Assembly: GCF_002000055.1 (NCBI RefSeq)
Contig: NZ_MVBD01000005.1
Span: 1-64,000, forward strand
DNA length: 64,000 nucleotides
Origin: Marinicella sediminis
GTDB taxonomy: Bacteria > Pseudomonadota > Gammaproteobacteria > Xanthomonadales > Marinicellaceae
Direction: 5' to 3'
Part shown: positions 9,622 to 18,426 of the stretch, piece by piece
How positions within the stretch are numbered: the first letter of the stretch is position 1
Layout: each line of letters starts with the position of its first letter
The notes under the pieces: model-generated
What the model was told of the DNA's origin: nothing
Database searches by the model: none
The model's input: only the letters and a program-made list of their open reading frames with translations
Translations under genes and position numbers: made by a program

Positions 9622-10680
9622 CTAATCATTGTTGACTGCCGAACAGTCCTCAATGTTGAACAGCTCCCGTAAAACACAGGTGGCGAACCCTCCCGGAGGC
9701 AAGCTGAAGTGTAATTCAAGGACGTCTTCAAGCCATTTGTGTTGCAGGTCAGAGACAACCATTCTCATGGCTCTCCGGGCAGGTGATAAGCGGTGTTGTA
9801 TCAGGCCGGCGGTTAATTCAGGATGTTGGGTTGCGATCTGATTTTCCAATTCAGCACAGTCACTGTGGCTCTGAGGAGGGCCATCGCCCCACATTGCTGC
9901 GGTCAGGTGGATGTCAAATTTATTCAGCCTATGAATCATGTCTTCCTGGCTTACTGATGTATCTGCAAACCAGGAATGACTGCCTGCCAATTGCAGCACA
10001 TCACCGCCCATGGGGTGTAACCAATGATTGCTGCGTATGCGCTCTGCCACCATCAGATTGAATAAATAGCTCCGGGCTGCTGATAAATAGAGACTGCGTT
10101 TGTTGCGATTGTTGACTCTTATTTCCTGTTTGAACCATTTGCTTGCCTGGTCGATGTTATGCATCTGGTGACCAAAACGTTGTGGTCCAAAATAGTTGGG
10201 GACACCCTGGCGGATTATGGTTTGTAATCGCTCTTTGATGGCCAAGTCTGAACAATCAAGTCCATACACCCTGACAATGAATTCATTGTGCGTCAGGTAG
10301 CCGGTTTTCAGTTTGTTTTTATGCCACTTATCATCAATCACACGCAGTTCATCCGGCAAACGCATCGTCACTTCAGGCAGGGTTTTGACTTTGGGTAGCT
10401 GTATACTGAACCACTGTTGGGTGATGGCATGACGGTCTTTCAATCCTGCGTAACCAACTTGTCTGGCCGGCACCCGGCAGGCGCTGGCCAGTTGAGTAGC
10501 TGCCCATGCAGTGTTGCTGCTGGTTTTTTCTATTTTAAGCCACCAGTGTTCTCCGCAACCAGACCAATCAGCTGCATTGTGTTCGATAACCTGAAAGTCT
10601 GCAGCTGAGCGCTTGATCTGGCCATTACCCAGTGGTTTGTTTAAAGTGGGAAACTGCAAATTGAAAAGTCGGTTGTGCAT
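9622..10680 (-). CDS. truD: tRNA pseudouridine(13) synthase
   Basis: 352 residues from the ATG at 10680. An in-frame start at 10764 would add 28 polar residues not expected in the family, and alignment of the R-S-A-A-D-F segment with E. coli TruD supports the shorter form. Converts U13 of tRNA-Glu to pseudouridine. The catalytic aspartate is D82 in G-Y-A-G-L-K-D-R-H-A. Other conserved blocks are N-Y-F-G-P-Q-R-F-G and the S-Y-L-F-N segment. No Shine-Dalgarno sequence is evident at either start. In many gammaproteobacteria truD sits with ispF and surE; here it stands alone. Confidence 0.93.
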   Translation of the reverse strand: MHNRLFNLQFPTLNKPLGNGQIKRSAADFQVIEHNAADWSGCGEHWWLKIEKTSSNTAWAATQLASACRVPARQVGYAGLKDRHAITQQWFSIQLPKVKTLPEVTMRLPDELRVIDDKWHKNKLKTGYLTHNEFIVRVYGLDCSDLAIKERLQTIIRQGVPNYFGPQRFGHQMHNIDQASKWFKQEIRVNNRNKRSLYLSAARSYLFNLMVAERIRSNHWLHPMGGDVLQLAGSHSWFADTSVSQEDMIHRLNKFDIHLTAAMWGDGPPQSHSDCAELENQIATQHPELTAGLIQHRLSPARRAMRMVVSDLQHKWLEDVLELHFSLPPGGFATCVLRELFNIEDCSAVNND

Positions 10681-10820
10681 GTCAGTTTGATGGGTTTGAT
10701 GTTGTTCGTGAGCAGATGAATTTTCGCTTTTGATAAGCCGGAAATTATTGCCTGAAATTGACATTTATTTTACATGATTTTGGGTATCTTATTATTTTAT
10801 TAATCGGAGACAGTTCTGTC

Positions 10821-11273
10821 ATGAAACAGGTCTTTTTAAAGATTGCAGTGTTTACTGCTTTATTTGCTGTGTTTAACAACAGTCACGCCGCCAGTGCAGA
10901 GGAAGCTGTGGTTGACTCTTGCTCAGCTTACATCACCAGTCAAGTCATTCCTGAAGACAGTGTCTGTTATGAATACATCAATGGTTTCATTGATGGGGCG
11001 ATTTTAACGGACAGTGCGATCATAGAAAACATCACCAAAGAAAAAGAAGAGTTTTCCAGTTTTTTTAAAAGGGCATACAAAACCCGTGTCGGACTGACCA
11101 GGAATCAGGTGCCTGCCACCTATTATGCCAAGTTTTGTTTACCTGAAGACCAGAGTCGAAAGGCCATTGTTGAGGAGCTGATTCATCAGCTGGATGCCAG
11201 TCTGGTTGGCAAACAATCATTCAGAGACACCCTGTATGATACCCTCAAACGGGTCTATGCCTGTGAGGGTTGA
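10821..11273 (+). CDS. Small secreted protein, Rap1a/Tai-like domain
   Basis: 150 residues from the ATG at 10821, with GGAG about 11 bases upstream and a clear signal peptide ending in S-H-A-A-S-A. The mature part has four cysteines in a pattern like Rap1a/Tai immunity-protein domains: C-Y-E-Y-I-N-G-F-I-D-G, F-C-L-P-E and a final V-Y-A-C. Known members include immunity proteins against type VI amidase effectors, but many are stand-alone periplasmic proteins. No effector or T6SS gene is nearby, so an immunity role is not supported here. A terminator follows. Confidence 0.65.
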   Translation: MKQVFLKIAVFTALFAVFNNSHAASAEEAVVDSCSAYITSQVIPEDSVCYEYINGFIDGAILTDSAIIENITKEKEEFSSFFKRAYKTRVGLTRNQVPATYYAKFCLPEDQSRKAIVEELIHQLDASLVGKQSFRDTLYDTLKRVYACEG

Positions 11274-11301
11274 CGCTGCTGCCTGATGGATTGGGATCCG
11301 G

Positions 11302-11335
11302 GCGTGTTGGTAATTCTGCCATCACGCTTTTTTTT
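11302..11335 (+). terminator. Intrinsic terminator
   Basis: GCGTG-T-TGG (11302-11310) pairs with CCA-T-CACGC (11319-11327) around one T-T mismatch and an 8-base loop. A run of eight T follows. Confidence 0.8.
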
Positions 11336-11368
11336 ATCTCATGACCAGCGTTGTTTTGCCTGAGTAAT

Positions 11369-11397
11369 TTGTGACAAAACTGTCACCAAGATGTCAT
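11369..11397 (+). promoter_or_regulatory. Pho box (PhoB binding site) upstream of phoB
   Basis: CTGTCAC (11380-11386), a 4-base spacer, then ATGTCAT (11391-11397). This is the 7-4-7 direct-repeat layout of the enterobacterial Pho box (CTGTCAT repeats every 11 bases). A weaker third unit, TTGTGAC, starts at 11369 in the same 11-base phase. Predicts PhoB autoregulation. Confidence 0.75.
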
Positions 11398-11441
11398 AAT
11401 GTTCTACTACTATGACGTCTTTAACTGAAAAACCAGCAGCC

Positions 11442-12125
11442 ATGCAAAACAACATTTTGATTGTTGAAGACGATATGGCCATCAGAGAAATGATGGCTTT
11501 CTCATTACGCAGGGAGGGGTTCGATACCTTCAAGGCCGCCTCAGGGCATGAAGCCCTCGAACAATTGAATCAAGTTCATCCTGATTTAATTGTTGTTGAT
11601 TGGGGCTTGCCGGACATGAGCGGTATCGACTTGATCGATATGATTCGTCGCGATGATGTGATCAAAGAAGTGCCAATCATCATGTTGACTGCCCGTGCTG
11701 AAGAAAATGATAAAGTCAAAGGCCTGGAACGTGGCGCAGATGATTATTTGACCAAGCCAGCTTCCATGCTTGAGTTGATGGCCCGGATCAGGGCTCATTT
11801 ACGTCGCTCCAAAGGGTTTGAGTTGAATCATAAGCTTGAATTTCAAGGCATCGTAATGGATGCAGGAGCTCATGAGGTGATGATCGATGGAGAGGCGCTC
11901 AACCTCAGTCTGACTGAATTTAAATTGTTGAAGTTGTTCTTGCAAAACCCCAATAAACTGCTGGCTCGTGAGCACATTTTGAATCACATCTGGGGGCGAA
12001 ATACTTTTGTTGAAGACCGCACCGTTGATGTACATATTTTGAGGTTACGCAAAGCCCTGAAGGCACATCGCAAGGACAAATGGATACAAACAGTTCGTGG
12101 CGTTGGCTATAAGTTGGCCAGCTGA
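11442..12125 (+). CDS. phoB: Phosphate regulon response regulator PhoB
   Basis: 227 residues from the ATG at 11442, matching the E. coli PhoB length (229); another ATG at 11412 would add 10 residues. Receiver domain with acidic pocket E9-D10-D11, phosphoacceptor D53 in V-V-D-W-G-L-P and the T-K-P lysine near 104. A winged-helix DNA-binding domain follows, with the strongly PhoB-specific V-E-D-R-T-V-D-V-H-I-L-R-L-R-K-A-L stretch and T-V-R-G-V-G-Y at the end. It activates phosphate-starvation genes when phosphorylated by PhoR. A Pho box lies directly upstream. The usual partner phoR does not follow: the next gene is msrA on the other strand. Confidence 0.92.
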   Translation: MQNNILIVEDDMAIREMMAFSLRREGFDTFKAASGHEALEQLNQVHPDLIVVDWGLPDMSGIDLIDMIRRDDVIKEVPIIMLTARAEENDKVKGLERGADDYLTKPASMLELMARIRAHLRRSKGFELNHKLEFQGIVMDAGAHEVMIDGEALNLSLTEFKLLKLFLQNPNKLLAREHILNHIWGRNTFVEDRTVDVHILRLRKALKAHRKDKWIQTVRGVGYKLAS

Positions 12126-12129
12126 TTAT

Positions 12130-12169
12130 CCCGGCTGGCAGCACAGATGACATTGCCGGGTTGCTTTTT
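12130..12169 (+). terminator. Possible terminator after phoB
   Basis: CCCGGC (12130-12135) pairs with GCCGGG (12155-12160) across a 19-base loop and is followed by TTGCTTTTT. The short stem and large loop make it weak. Confidence 0.45.
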
Positions 12170-12287
12170 GATCTGAAGCAGTTGTCTGTTGCATCATCAT
12201 GCGCTGGGTTATTTCTGGTGATCTTTGCCACCACAGCAGCATGAGACTGGTGGTTAAGCTCCTGACCAGTCTGCGTTTTCTGGTTTT

Positions 12288-12785
12288 TTATGATTCTGGC
12301 AACACCCAGTCAGGTCTTGGGAAATGACAAGTGTAGCCATCAGGAATGCGTTCAAGGTAATCCTGATGTTCAGGCTCGGCTTCCCAGAAGTCACTGGCCG
12401 GGCTGATTTTGGTAACTACCTTACCTGGCCATAAGCCCGATGCGTCTACGTCTTTGATGGTTTTGTTTGCCGTTTCCAGTTGTGCAGAACTGGTATAAAA
12501 AATTTCCGAGCGGTATGAGGCTCCTAAATCATTTCCCTGGCGGTCTATGGTTGTGGGATCATGAATCTGGAAGAAATAGGAGAGGATTTCCCGGTAGCTG
12601 ATGACTGTGGGGTCAAACTCGATTTCAATCGCTTCAGCATGGCTTCCATGGTTTCGGTAGGTGGCGTTTGGGACATCACCTCCGGTATATCCAACACGGG
12701 TATTGATCACCCCTTCTTTTTTGCGGATGAGGTCTTGCATGCCCCAGAAGCAGCCTCCTGCAAGTACAGCGCGTTCAATTGTCAT
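12288..12785 (-). CDS. msrA: Peptide methionine sulfoxide reductase A
   Basis: 165 residues. Reduces methionine-S-sulfoxide in proteins. The catalytic motif G-G-C-F-W-G, with C12 as nucleophile, is at the N-terminus. The R-V-G-Y-T-G-G, H-A-E-A-I-E-I and F-F-Q-I-H-D-P-T blocks are all present. I see no resolving cysteine C-terminal to these beyond the single Cys in Y-T-C-H, which may serve. A single gene on the minus strand, between phoB and hipBA. Confidence 0.93.
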   Translation of the reverse strand: MTIERAVLAGGCFWGMQDLIRKKEGVINTRVGYTGGDVPNATYRNHGSHAEAIEIEFDPTVISYREILSYFFQIHDPTTIDRQGNDLGASYRSEIFYTSSAQLETANKTIKDVDASGLWPGKVVTKISPASDFWEAEPEHQDYLERIPDGYTCHFPRPDWVLPES

Positions 12786-12870
12786 TGTTAGATTCTCTGC
12801 CGTTAATAATGGCTTTATTATAGGATCTGCCTGGTGTAATTAAAGTAAAAATTATGGCTTGATCAGATGG

Positions 12871-13001
12871 CTTAACTTCCATTAGTCGCGTTAATGTTAA
12901 GAAAAGGAATCATAAGCGCCACTGAATGTCATTGTGTATAAATAATTAATCATTAAATAGTTATGTACTTGATTATTCTGTGTTAATATAAGTATACATA
13001 A
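12871..13001 (+). promoter_or_regulatory. Promoter/operator region of hipBA with two dyads
   Basis: AT-rich gap. Dyad 1: CTTAAC (12871) with GTTAAG (12896-12901). Dyad 2: TTATGTACTT (12961-12970) with AAGTATACATAA (12990-13001), an imperfect inverted repeat. A weak promoter overlaps dyad 2: TTGATT at 12969-12974 and TATACA at 12993-12998, 18-bp spacer. Overlap of dyad and promoter is the expected layout for autorepression by a HipB-type antitoxin. Confidence 0.45.
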
Positions 13002-13056
13002 GCCTGATATATCTAATTAATGATAATGAATGTTTGCACTAATTAATGGGGGATTC

Positions 13057-13419
13057 ATGAATTTTACAACCATGAGTGATCAAGCCGTTGCCAATGAACT
13101 GGGTAATCGCATTGAGCAAATGCGTTTGGAGCGAAATCTGACCCAGCAACAAGTGGCTGATGAAGTGGGCTTGTCCAGGGTGAGTTATGCCCGCCTTGAG
13201 TCAGGACAGGCTAAATTAACGAATGTCATTGCTGTGTTGCGGCTGTTTGGACAGTTGGCCATATTGGATCAGGCTTTTCCGGTGGTGGCGTTCAGCCCAA
13301 TGGAACAGTTAAAATTACAAGGACATCAGAGACAGCGGGCGTCTGGTAAACGCCAAAAGCATCAGTCATTGACTGATAAAGGCCGGAAAAAGGACGGTAA
13401 AGAGGAGCTGGACTGGTGA
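13057..13419 (+). CDS. hipB: HipB-like XRE-family antitoxin/repressor
   Basis: 120 residues from the ATG at 13057, which follows a strong GGGGGA ribosome-binding site; a start at 13030 lacks one. A helix-turn-helix of the XRE type is clear (L-T-Q-Q-Q-V-A-D-E-V-G-L-S-R-V-S-Y-A-R-L-E-S-G). The C-terminal 30-40 residues are very rich in K, R and Q, longer than a minimal HTH antitoxin. Its stop overlaps the hipA GTG start (GTGA), the usual antitoxin-first order. Expected role: bind the operator upstream and neutralise HipA. Confidence 0.85.
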   Translation: MNFTTMSDQAVANELGNRIEQMRLERNLTQQQVADEVGLSRVSYARLESGQAKLTNVIAVLRLFGQLAILDQAFPVVAFSPMEQLKLQGHQRQRASGKRQKHQSLTDKGRKKDGKEELDW

Positions 13420-14744
13420 AACATGTGGTTGCAGAAGTCCGGTTATGGGGTGAGCAGGTCGGAGCACTGGCATATGATCAGCGCACCGGAATCTGTGTCT
13501 TTGAATATGCGCCTGAATGGATCACCCTGGGAATGTCTATTGCACCCTTAACCCTGCCATTACCTCAACAAGCGGGCATACTGACAAAATACAGTTTTCC
13601 ACACCTGAACAAGGATACTTTTCGAGGCTTGCCTGGGGTGTTTGCAGATGCATTGCCAGATGACTTTGGTCATGCTGTGATAGATGCCTGGCTGGCCAGA
13701 CAGGGTCGCGACGTGACCACATTTACTGCAGTGGAGCGTTTACTGTACACCGGTACAAGGGGTATGGGGGCACTGGAGTTTATGCCTGGAATAGCGCGCC
13801 AACTTCCAGTCGATGAGTCATTGGAAATGGCTCAACTGGTGAACATGGCACAACACATTCTGGATCAGCGGGCAGGTTTGTCTGAGTCTGTAAATGCCGG
13901 TGCTGAGCTGGATGCCATGCAAGCCATATTGCAGGTGGGCACCAGTGCAGGTGGTGCCCGAGCCAAAGCGGTGATTGCCATCAATCGGTCACGAACGGAA
14001 ATCAGGTCAGGTCAGGTGCCCGCACCGGCAGGTTTTGAGCATTATTTACTGAAATTCGATGGTGTTGAAGAACAATTGACGCATAAGGAAACCTTCGGCG
14101 ACCCCAAAGGGTATGGCCGCATGGAATATGCTTATTATCTGATGGCCAAAGCGGCCGGTATCCATATGGCTCATTGTGAATTGCTTGAAGAAGGGGGCAG
14201 GGCACACTTCATGACCCGGCGTTTTGACCGGGCAGGTAACCAAAAACTTCATTACCTTTCTTTGTGTGGTATGGCCCACGCTGACTATAAAAAGCCTGGG
14301 GCATACAGTTATGAAGCGTTGTTTGGTGTGGCCAGACAGTTGCGGTTATCAAGGGCTGAGGCCATTGAGTTGTATCGTCGCATGGTTTTTAATGTGGTGG
14401 CGAGAAACCATGATGACCACAGTAAAAATTTTGGCTTTTTGAAGGCGGATTTGAACGCTTCATGGCAATTGTCTCCTGCTTTTGATGTCGCCTACAGCTA
14501 TCGGGCAGACTCTCCGTGGGTGTCGTCTCATCAGTTAAGTATCAATGGCAAAAGAGATGGTTTTGAGCGGGCTGATTTATTGGCAGTGGGTAAGCAGATC
14601 AATCACTTCAGGGAAGCGGGATCAATCATTGAAGAAGTGACAGATGTGGTGAGTTCATGGCCTGATTATGCCGCACAGGCCGGGGTGGAGCCGGGCTTCA
14701 TGGCAGCGATCCAAAATCAACACCGGCTGTACTTGACCCGCTGA
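13416..14744 (+). CDS. hipA: HipA-family serine/threonine kinase toxin
   Basis: 442 residues, GTG start with AGAGGAG about 9 bases upstream. HipA kinases phosphorylate and inactivate targets such as GltX, causing growth arrest and persistence. Visible: the G-T-S-A-G-G-A-R loop at 176-183 (region of the autophosphorylated serine in E. coli HipA), the ATP-binding lysine K213 in L-L-K-F-D, the catalytic segment N331-H-D-D-H-S-K-N-F-G and D357 in F-D-V-A-Y (metal binding). All kinase residues look intact, so the toxin is probably active. The N-terminal HipA_N part is fused in the same chain, unlike the split HipBST type. Confidence 0.9.
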   Translation: MKHVVAEVRLWGEQVGALAYDQRTGICVFEYAPEWITLGMSIAPLTLPLPQQAGILTKYSFPHLNKDTFRGLPGVFADALPDDFGHAVIDAWLARQGRDVTTFTAVERLLYTGTRGMGALEFMPGIARQLPVDESLEMAQLVNMAQHILDQRAGLSESVNAGAELDAMQAILQVGTSAGGARAKAVIAINRSRTEIRSGQVPAPAGFEHYLLKFDGVEEQLTHKETFGDPKGYGRMEYAYYLMAKAAGIHMAHCELLEEGGRAHFMTRRFDRAGNQKLHYLSLCGMAHADYKKPGAYSYEALFGVARQLRLSRAEAIELYRRMVFNVVARNHDDHSKNFGFLKADLNASWQLSPAFDVAYSYRADSPWVSSHQLSINGKRDGFERADLLAVGKQINHFREAGSIIEEVTDVVSSWPDYAAQAGVEPGFMAAIQNQHRLYLTR

Positions 14745-14812
14745 AGCAACATCCCATGGTATCAAAGGTTCAACATGCTGGTAGACGAGGTTGGATGACC
14801 GTAGGCCCGATG

Positions 14813-15577
14813 TTACACGTCATCATCAATGCGAAACCTGGCAATCACCGGCAAGTGATCACTTGCCACTTTGGCAATACGCATTTTACTTGTTGAAACT
14901 TGTTCGCAAACCATATTGCCACGATAGTAAATGCGATCCAGCCCTCCTCTGGGGGCAAATGAGGGAAACGTTTTCATCGCCACTTCATTGCCTCTGAATG
15001 AAGTTCGGTCGGTGGCACAGGAAAAATCCTTGCCGATGATGAACAAAGCCCTGAGCAGTGAACGCCAATCATTGAAATCTCCGCCAATGATGCAAGGCTG
15101 AGCCATCGCCAGTTCGATGAACTCATTGGATTTAAACAATTTGCCGGCTTGTTTCTGACGTTCTTTGGCTGACAGTCCCAGGTGAAGATTGAACACTTCA
15201 AGGAATTGAAAATCGGTGATGGAATCACTGATTTGCAAAGTCGTATGCTGGCAGCCACGTCTTTTTTTGTCTTCAATGGTCAGATCGATGTTGTTCTGTT
15301 TGACAATGGGAAAACGGCTGAGCGTGGCGTTACCATAGCGGCCTTTTTTGAGGCTGACATTGTGGCTGAGGGCGTGGTGGTTATATCCACAGGCATCTGC
15401 CAGAACCTGAGCCAGGTTCAATTCATTGGACCTGGGCACGCCTTCGTCGACTTCTTGTAACATGACCACGTCAGCATTGATGGTCTGGAGGATCTCAATG
15501 ATCCGCTCAGGGGCGAACTTCCGGTCAATGCCAATGGCACGGTGGATGTTGTAGCTGACAACTTTGATGGTTTTCAA
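14813..15577 (-). CDS. Endonuclease/exonuclease/phosphatase (EEP) family protein
   Basis: 254 residues, no signal peptide, so cytoplasmic. EEP fold metal and catalytic residues are in order: N10 (Y-N-I-H), E42 (L-Q-E-V-D), H132 (N-L-H-L-G), D167 and N169 (G-D-F-N-D) and the final S-D-H-L-P. The family ranges from DNA-repair nucleases to phosphoesterases. This one is closest by eye to the short YbhP-like group, whose substrate I do not know. Separated from the next minus-strand gene (UspA) by about 70 bp. Confidence 0.82.
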   Translation of the reverse strand: MKTIKVVSYNIHRAIGIDRKFAPERIIEILQTINADVVMLQEVDEGVPRSNELNLAQVLADACGYNHHALSHNVSLKKGRYGNATLSRFPIVKQNNIDLTIEDKKRRGCQHTTLQISDSITDFQFLEVFNLHLGLSAKERQKQAGKLFKSNEFIELAMAQPCIIGGDFNDWRSLLRALFIIGKDFSCATDRTSFRGNEVAMKTFPSFAPRGGLDRIYYRGNMVCEQVSTSKMRIAKVASDHLPVIARFRIDDDV

Positions 15578-15649
15578 TGATTCGGAATGACTGTTCGGTG
15601 AACCATTATTTTATCGCATTGGCCAGTGAATGAAAACCTGATTCAGTGT

Positions 15650-16093
15650 TCACTCTTTGAGCCTGATCACCAGTACATCACAATGACAGCCATGAATCAC
15701 TCCGCTGGATGTGGAGCCAAGCAATAAGCCCAGGCCATGACGGCCATGGGAACCAATGACAATGGCATCATACTGATGTTCCTCGGCATACAACTTGATT
15801 TCAGCGGCCGTGCTGCCAGACAGGATTTGCCAGGCTTGTGATTCATCCAGGCCGTGTTTTTTCGACAAATCCCTGAGGTGATTACTTGCGGATTCTTTGA
15901 CCTGACGCTCAATCTGACTGGAGTCAATAACCACCGGTGCATAAGGTGCAGTTGGCAGGGCGCACATGATTTCCATCACATGAATCAATTTGATGTTGGC
16001 TTTGTCATGGGTGATGGCAATGGCCTTCTCAATTAAATCATTGGAGTCCACACAAGGGTCAATGGCGACCAGGGTTTTTTGATAGATGCTCAT
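15650..16093 (-). CDS. Universal stress protein UspA family
   Basis: 147 residues, a single Usp domain. The C-terminal ATP-binding loop G-S-H-G-R-x-G-L-x-x-L-L-L-G-S-T is intact (about residues 113-128), which suggests a nucleotide-binding UspFG-like member, and V-A-I-D-P-C near the N-terminus fits strand 1. Usp proteins accumulate during stress and growth arrest; the exact role is not readable from sequence. Confidence 0.9.
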   Translation of the reverse strand: MSIYQKTLVAIDPCVDSNDLIEKAIAITHDKANIKLIHVMEIMCALPTAPYAPVVIDSSQIERQVKESASNHLRDLSKKHGLDESQAWQILSGSTAAEIKLYAEEHQYDAIVIGSHGRHGLGLLLGSTSSGVIHGCHCDVLVIRLKE

Positions 16094-16189
16094 AGCTGCT
16101 TGATTCGTAAAAAGATCATGTGATCAGCATAACATCTGGCAGGCATCAGGACATTGATTTTTATCAAAATAAGCGCCATGGAAAACCAT

Positions 16190-17824
16190 TCATCGGAATG
16201 ATTTCCAGGCCAGAACCAGGGTAAGTCCGGCAGAAACAAGCGCTGAATCAGGTAACCAGGTCAGCCAATTGTATTGCGGATCAATGGCATAGAGCAGGGC
16301 TGTGGCAACCAGACCGCCGCTGGTCAGGACAGCGAAACGGTTGCGGCGGATTTCCTGTTGTTGATCGTTTTCCTGTTTTTGCCGATCAAGTTTCAAATGC
16401 CTTGGCAGGGGTTTGACTTGTTGACTGAGCAATTGGTGCAACAGCATGGGTGTTTCAGCAGCTTGTTCAATCCATTTGGGAAGGTTCTCTTTGAATTTGC
16501 TGATTGATTCCTGTGGGCCATAATGGTCCCGCATGATGTCACGGAGGATGGGTTCTGACAATTGCCAGATATCGAGCTGTGGATACAACTGTCGGCCAAG
16601 ACCTTCTATGTTCAATAAGGTCTTTTGCAGCAAGATCAGTTCGGGCTGGACGATGAGTTTAAAACGTTTGGCCATTTGAAAAGTTTTCAGCATCACTTCG
16701 CCAAATGAAATTTCCTCAATGGGTCGTGACATGTAAGGCTCACAAATGGTTCGGGTTGCTGATTCGAGGTCTTCCAGATTGGTGTCCGCAGGGACCCAGC
16801 CAGACTCAATGTGCAGTTCAGCGACCCGGCGGTAGTCCTGTTTGAAAAAAGCCATGAAATTATTGGCCAGGTCTACCCGGTGACCTTTGGGCAACGAGCC
16901 ACAAATACCAAAGTCCAACAGGATGATTTTGGGGTCCTCTGGTTGCTCAGGGTTGATGAATATATTCCCCGGGTGCATGTCAGCATGAAAAAAATTATCC
17001 CTGAACACCTGGGTGTAAAATATTTTAATGCCTTTTTCAGCCAGGACCTGTAAATTGATATTGGCCGCTTTGAGACCGGCAAAGTCTTTGATCGATATGC
17101 CATGGATGCGTTCCTGAACCATGACTTTTTCTTTGGTGTAATCCCAGTAAATGTTGGGCACATACAAGTCGGTTGAATCGGTAAAATTCTTTTTCAAGAC
17201 TGATGCATTGGCCGCTTCTCGTTGTAAATCAAGTTCATCATAAATGGTCTTTTCGAATTCGGATACCACTTCAGTGGGGTCTACCTGAACGCCTGGGTTG
17301 AGGTGTTTTTTAGCCAGCGCGGCCAGTGCCTGCATCAGTTTGACATCACGTTTGATTTTCTTTTCAATACCGGGACGCAATACTTTGATGACCACTTCAT
17401 CGCCATTGTTCAGCGTGGCCGCATGTACCTGGGCGATGGAGGCTGAGGCCAGTGCCTGTTCATCAACCGTGGCAAAATCATCAAGCAAATCCCTGCTCAG
17501 TTGTGACTGGACCACCTTTTTGGCTTCTTCCCATGAGATCGGATCCACGTCGTCCTGTAGTTTCTCCAAAGCCTGGGCCACTTCTACTGGAATCAGATCT
17601 GGACGGGTAGAAAGTGTCTGCCCCAATTTGATGAAAATAGGGCCGAGATCTTCCAGGGCGCCACGAACCCGCTGACCAGGGGTCATTTGCCGCCAGCCTT
17701 TTTTACCGATAGGAGCCAGCAGGTTAATCATGCTAAAAAAATGAATGCCGCGTGCAGGAGCCAGATTAGTGATCCTGTAAGCCGCCAGAGTGTGAGCGAT
17801 TTTCAGTAACCGAAACAGTTTCAT
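16190..17824 (-). CDS. ubiB: Ubiquinone biosynthesis protein UbiB (atypical kinase/ATPase)
   Basis: 544 residues (E. coli UbiB 546). Family hallmarks: K66-L-G-Q motif with T-R-P-D, alanine-rich loop A-S-I-A-Q-V-H-A-A (128-136), K147 in V-I-K-V, the H-A-D-M-H-P-G-N catalytic loop (280-287) and D304-F-G. Two C-terminal hydrophobic segments (about 495-540) anchor it in the inner membrane. UbiB is an ATPase thought to help extract or present coenzyme Q intermediates. Last gene of the ubiE-ubiJ-ubiB set, overlapping ubiJ by 4 bp. Confidence 0.95.
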   Translation of the reverse strand: MKLFRLLKIAHTLAAYRITNLAPARGIHFFSMINLLAPIGKKGWRQMTPGQRVRGALEDLGPIFIKLGQTLSTRPDLIPVEVAQALEKLQDDVDPISWEEAKKVVQSQLSRDLLDDFATVDEQALASASIAQVHAATLNNGDEVVIKVLRPGIEKKIKRDVKLMQALAALAKKHLNPGVQVDPTEVVSEFEKTIYDELDLQREAANASVLKKNFTDSTDLYVPNIYWDYTKEKVMVQERIHGISIKDFAGLKAANINLQVLAEKGIKIFYTQVFRDNFFHADMHPGNIFINPEQPEDPKIILLDFGICGSLPKGHRVDLANNFMAFFKQDYRRVAELHIESGWVPADTNLEDLESATRTICEPYMSRPIEEISFGEVMLKTFQMAKRFKLIVQPELILLQKTLLNIEGLGRQLYPQLDIWQLSEPILRDIMRDHYGPQESISKFKENLPKWIEQAAETPMLLHQLLSQQVKPLPRHLKLDRQKQENDQQQEIRRNRFAVLTSGGLVATALLYAIDPQYNWLTWLPDSALVSAGLTLVLAWKSFR

Positions 17825-18426
17825 GTTGTTTTTTTGTGTTGATTGATTTTTCGTTCTACGCGAATCAGGTCTGCCCTCAGGTCATCAACCTCATCAAAAA
17901 AATGCTCCATCTCTTCGACAGAGATCAGTTCGCGGTTTTCTTCCAGTAAATACTCACGGCTGTTGCGTCGCAATGATTCAGCCAGCGACTGACCTGTGTT
18001 TTTGAGTTTTTCCATCAACTGGGATACCTGATATCCTGGTCCTTCACCCAGCAGATCGCACCAGGCATCTTCCCAGTCAGGTTTAAGTTGCTTGAGGAAA
18101 TCAGCAATGAATTGTCCGGTTGTGGCGTCGCCTTGTATTTGTACGCCGTCCAGGCCAGGTATGTGTTGATTGGTACTCATGGCAAACAAGGCGGAGGGTT
18201 TTCCGCTGATGGTTGTGTCTACATCGGCTTGTTTGTCTGAGTTGACTTCAAGGGTGTCCGCTGAGATTGTCATGACAAAGGACAGCTGTGTTGGCTGAAC
18301 TTCGACCCTGACCTTTTTGCCGGCAAGTTTTTTCAGCCTTTTGGTCGCTTCCGGATCATAGCTGATCAGTTTTTTGATGGCTGAGTTCATCATCCGTTCC
18401 AGCCAGTTCTCATTCTTTGTACTCAC
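17821..18426 (-). CDS. ubiJ: Ubiquinone biosynthesis accessory factor UbiJ (SCP2 domain)
   Basis: 201 residues, the E. coli UbiJ size. The N-terminal two thirds form a sterol-carrier-protein-2-like lipid-binding domain (motifs T-I-S-G-K-P and Q-I-Q-G-D-A-T-T-G), followed by a charged helical tail with coiled-coil character. UbiJ binds ubiquinone intermediates and, with UbiK, organises the soluble Ubi enzyme complex. It overlaps both neighbours by 4 bp, so ubiE, ubiJ and ubiB are translationally coupled. Confidence 0.9.
   Translation of the reverse strand: MSTKNENWLERMMNSAIKKLISYDPEATKRLKKLAGKKVRVEVQPTQLSFVMTISADTLEVNSDKQADVDTTISGKPSALFAMSTNQHIPGLDGVQIQGDATTGQFIADFLKQLKPDWEDAWCDLLGEGPGYQVSQLMEKLKNTGQSLAESLRRNSREYLLEENRELISVEEMEHFFDEVDDLRADLIRVERKINQHKKTT

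Noticed and set aside
10821-11273. Type VI secretion immunity role for the Rap1a-like protein
   Set aside because: No amidase effector or T6SS component is nearby; the domain also occurs in unrelated periplasmic proteins.
13030-13057. Earlier start for hipB at 13030
   Set aside because: No ribosome-binding site, whereas GGGGGA precedes the ATG at 13057.
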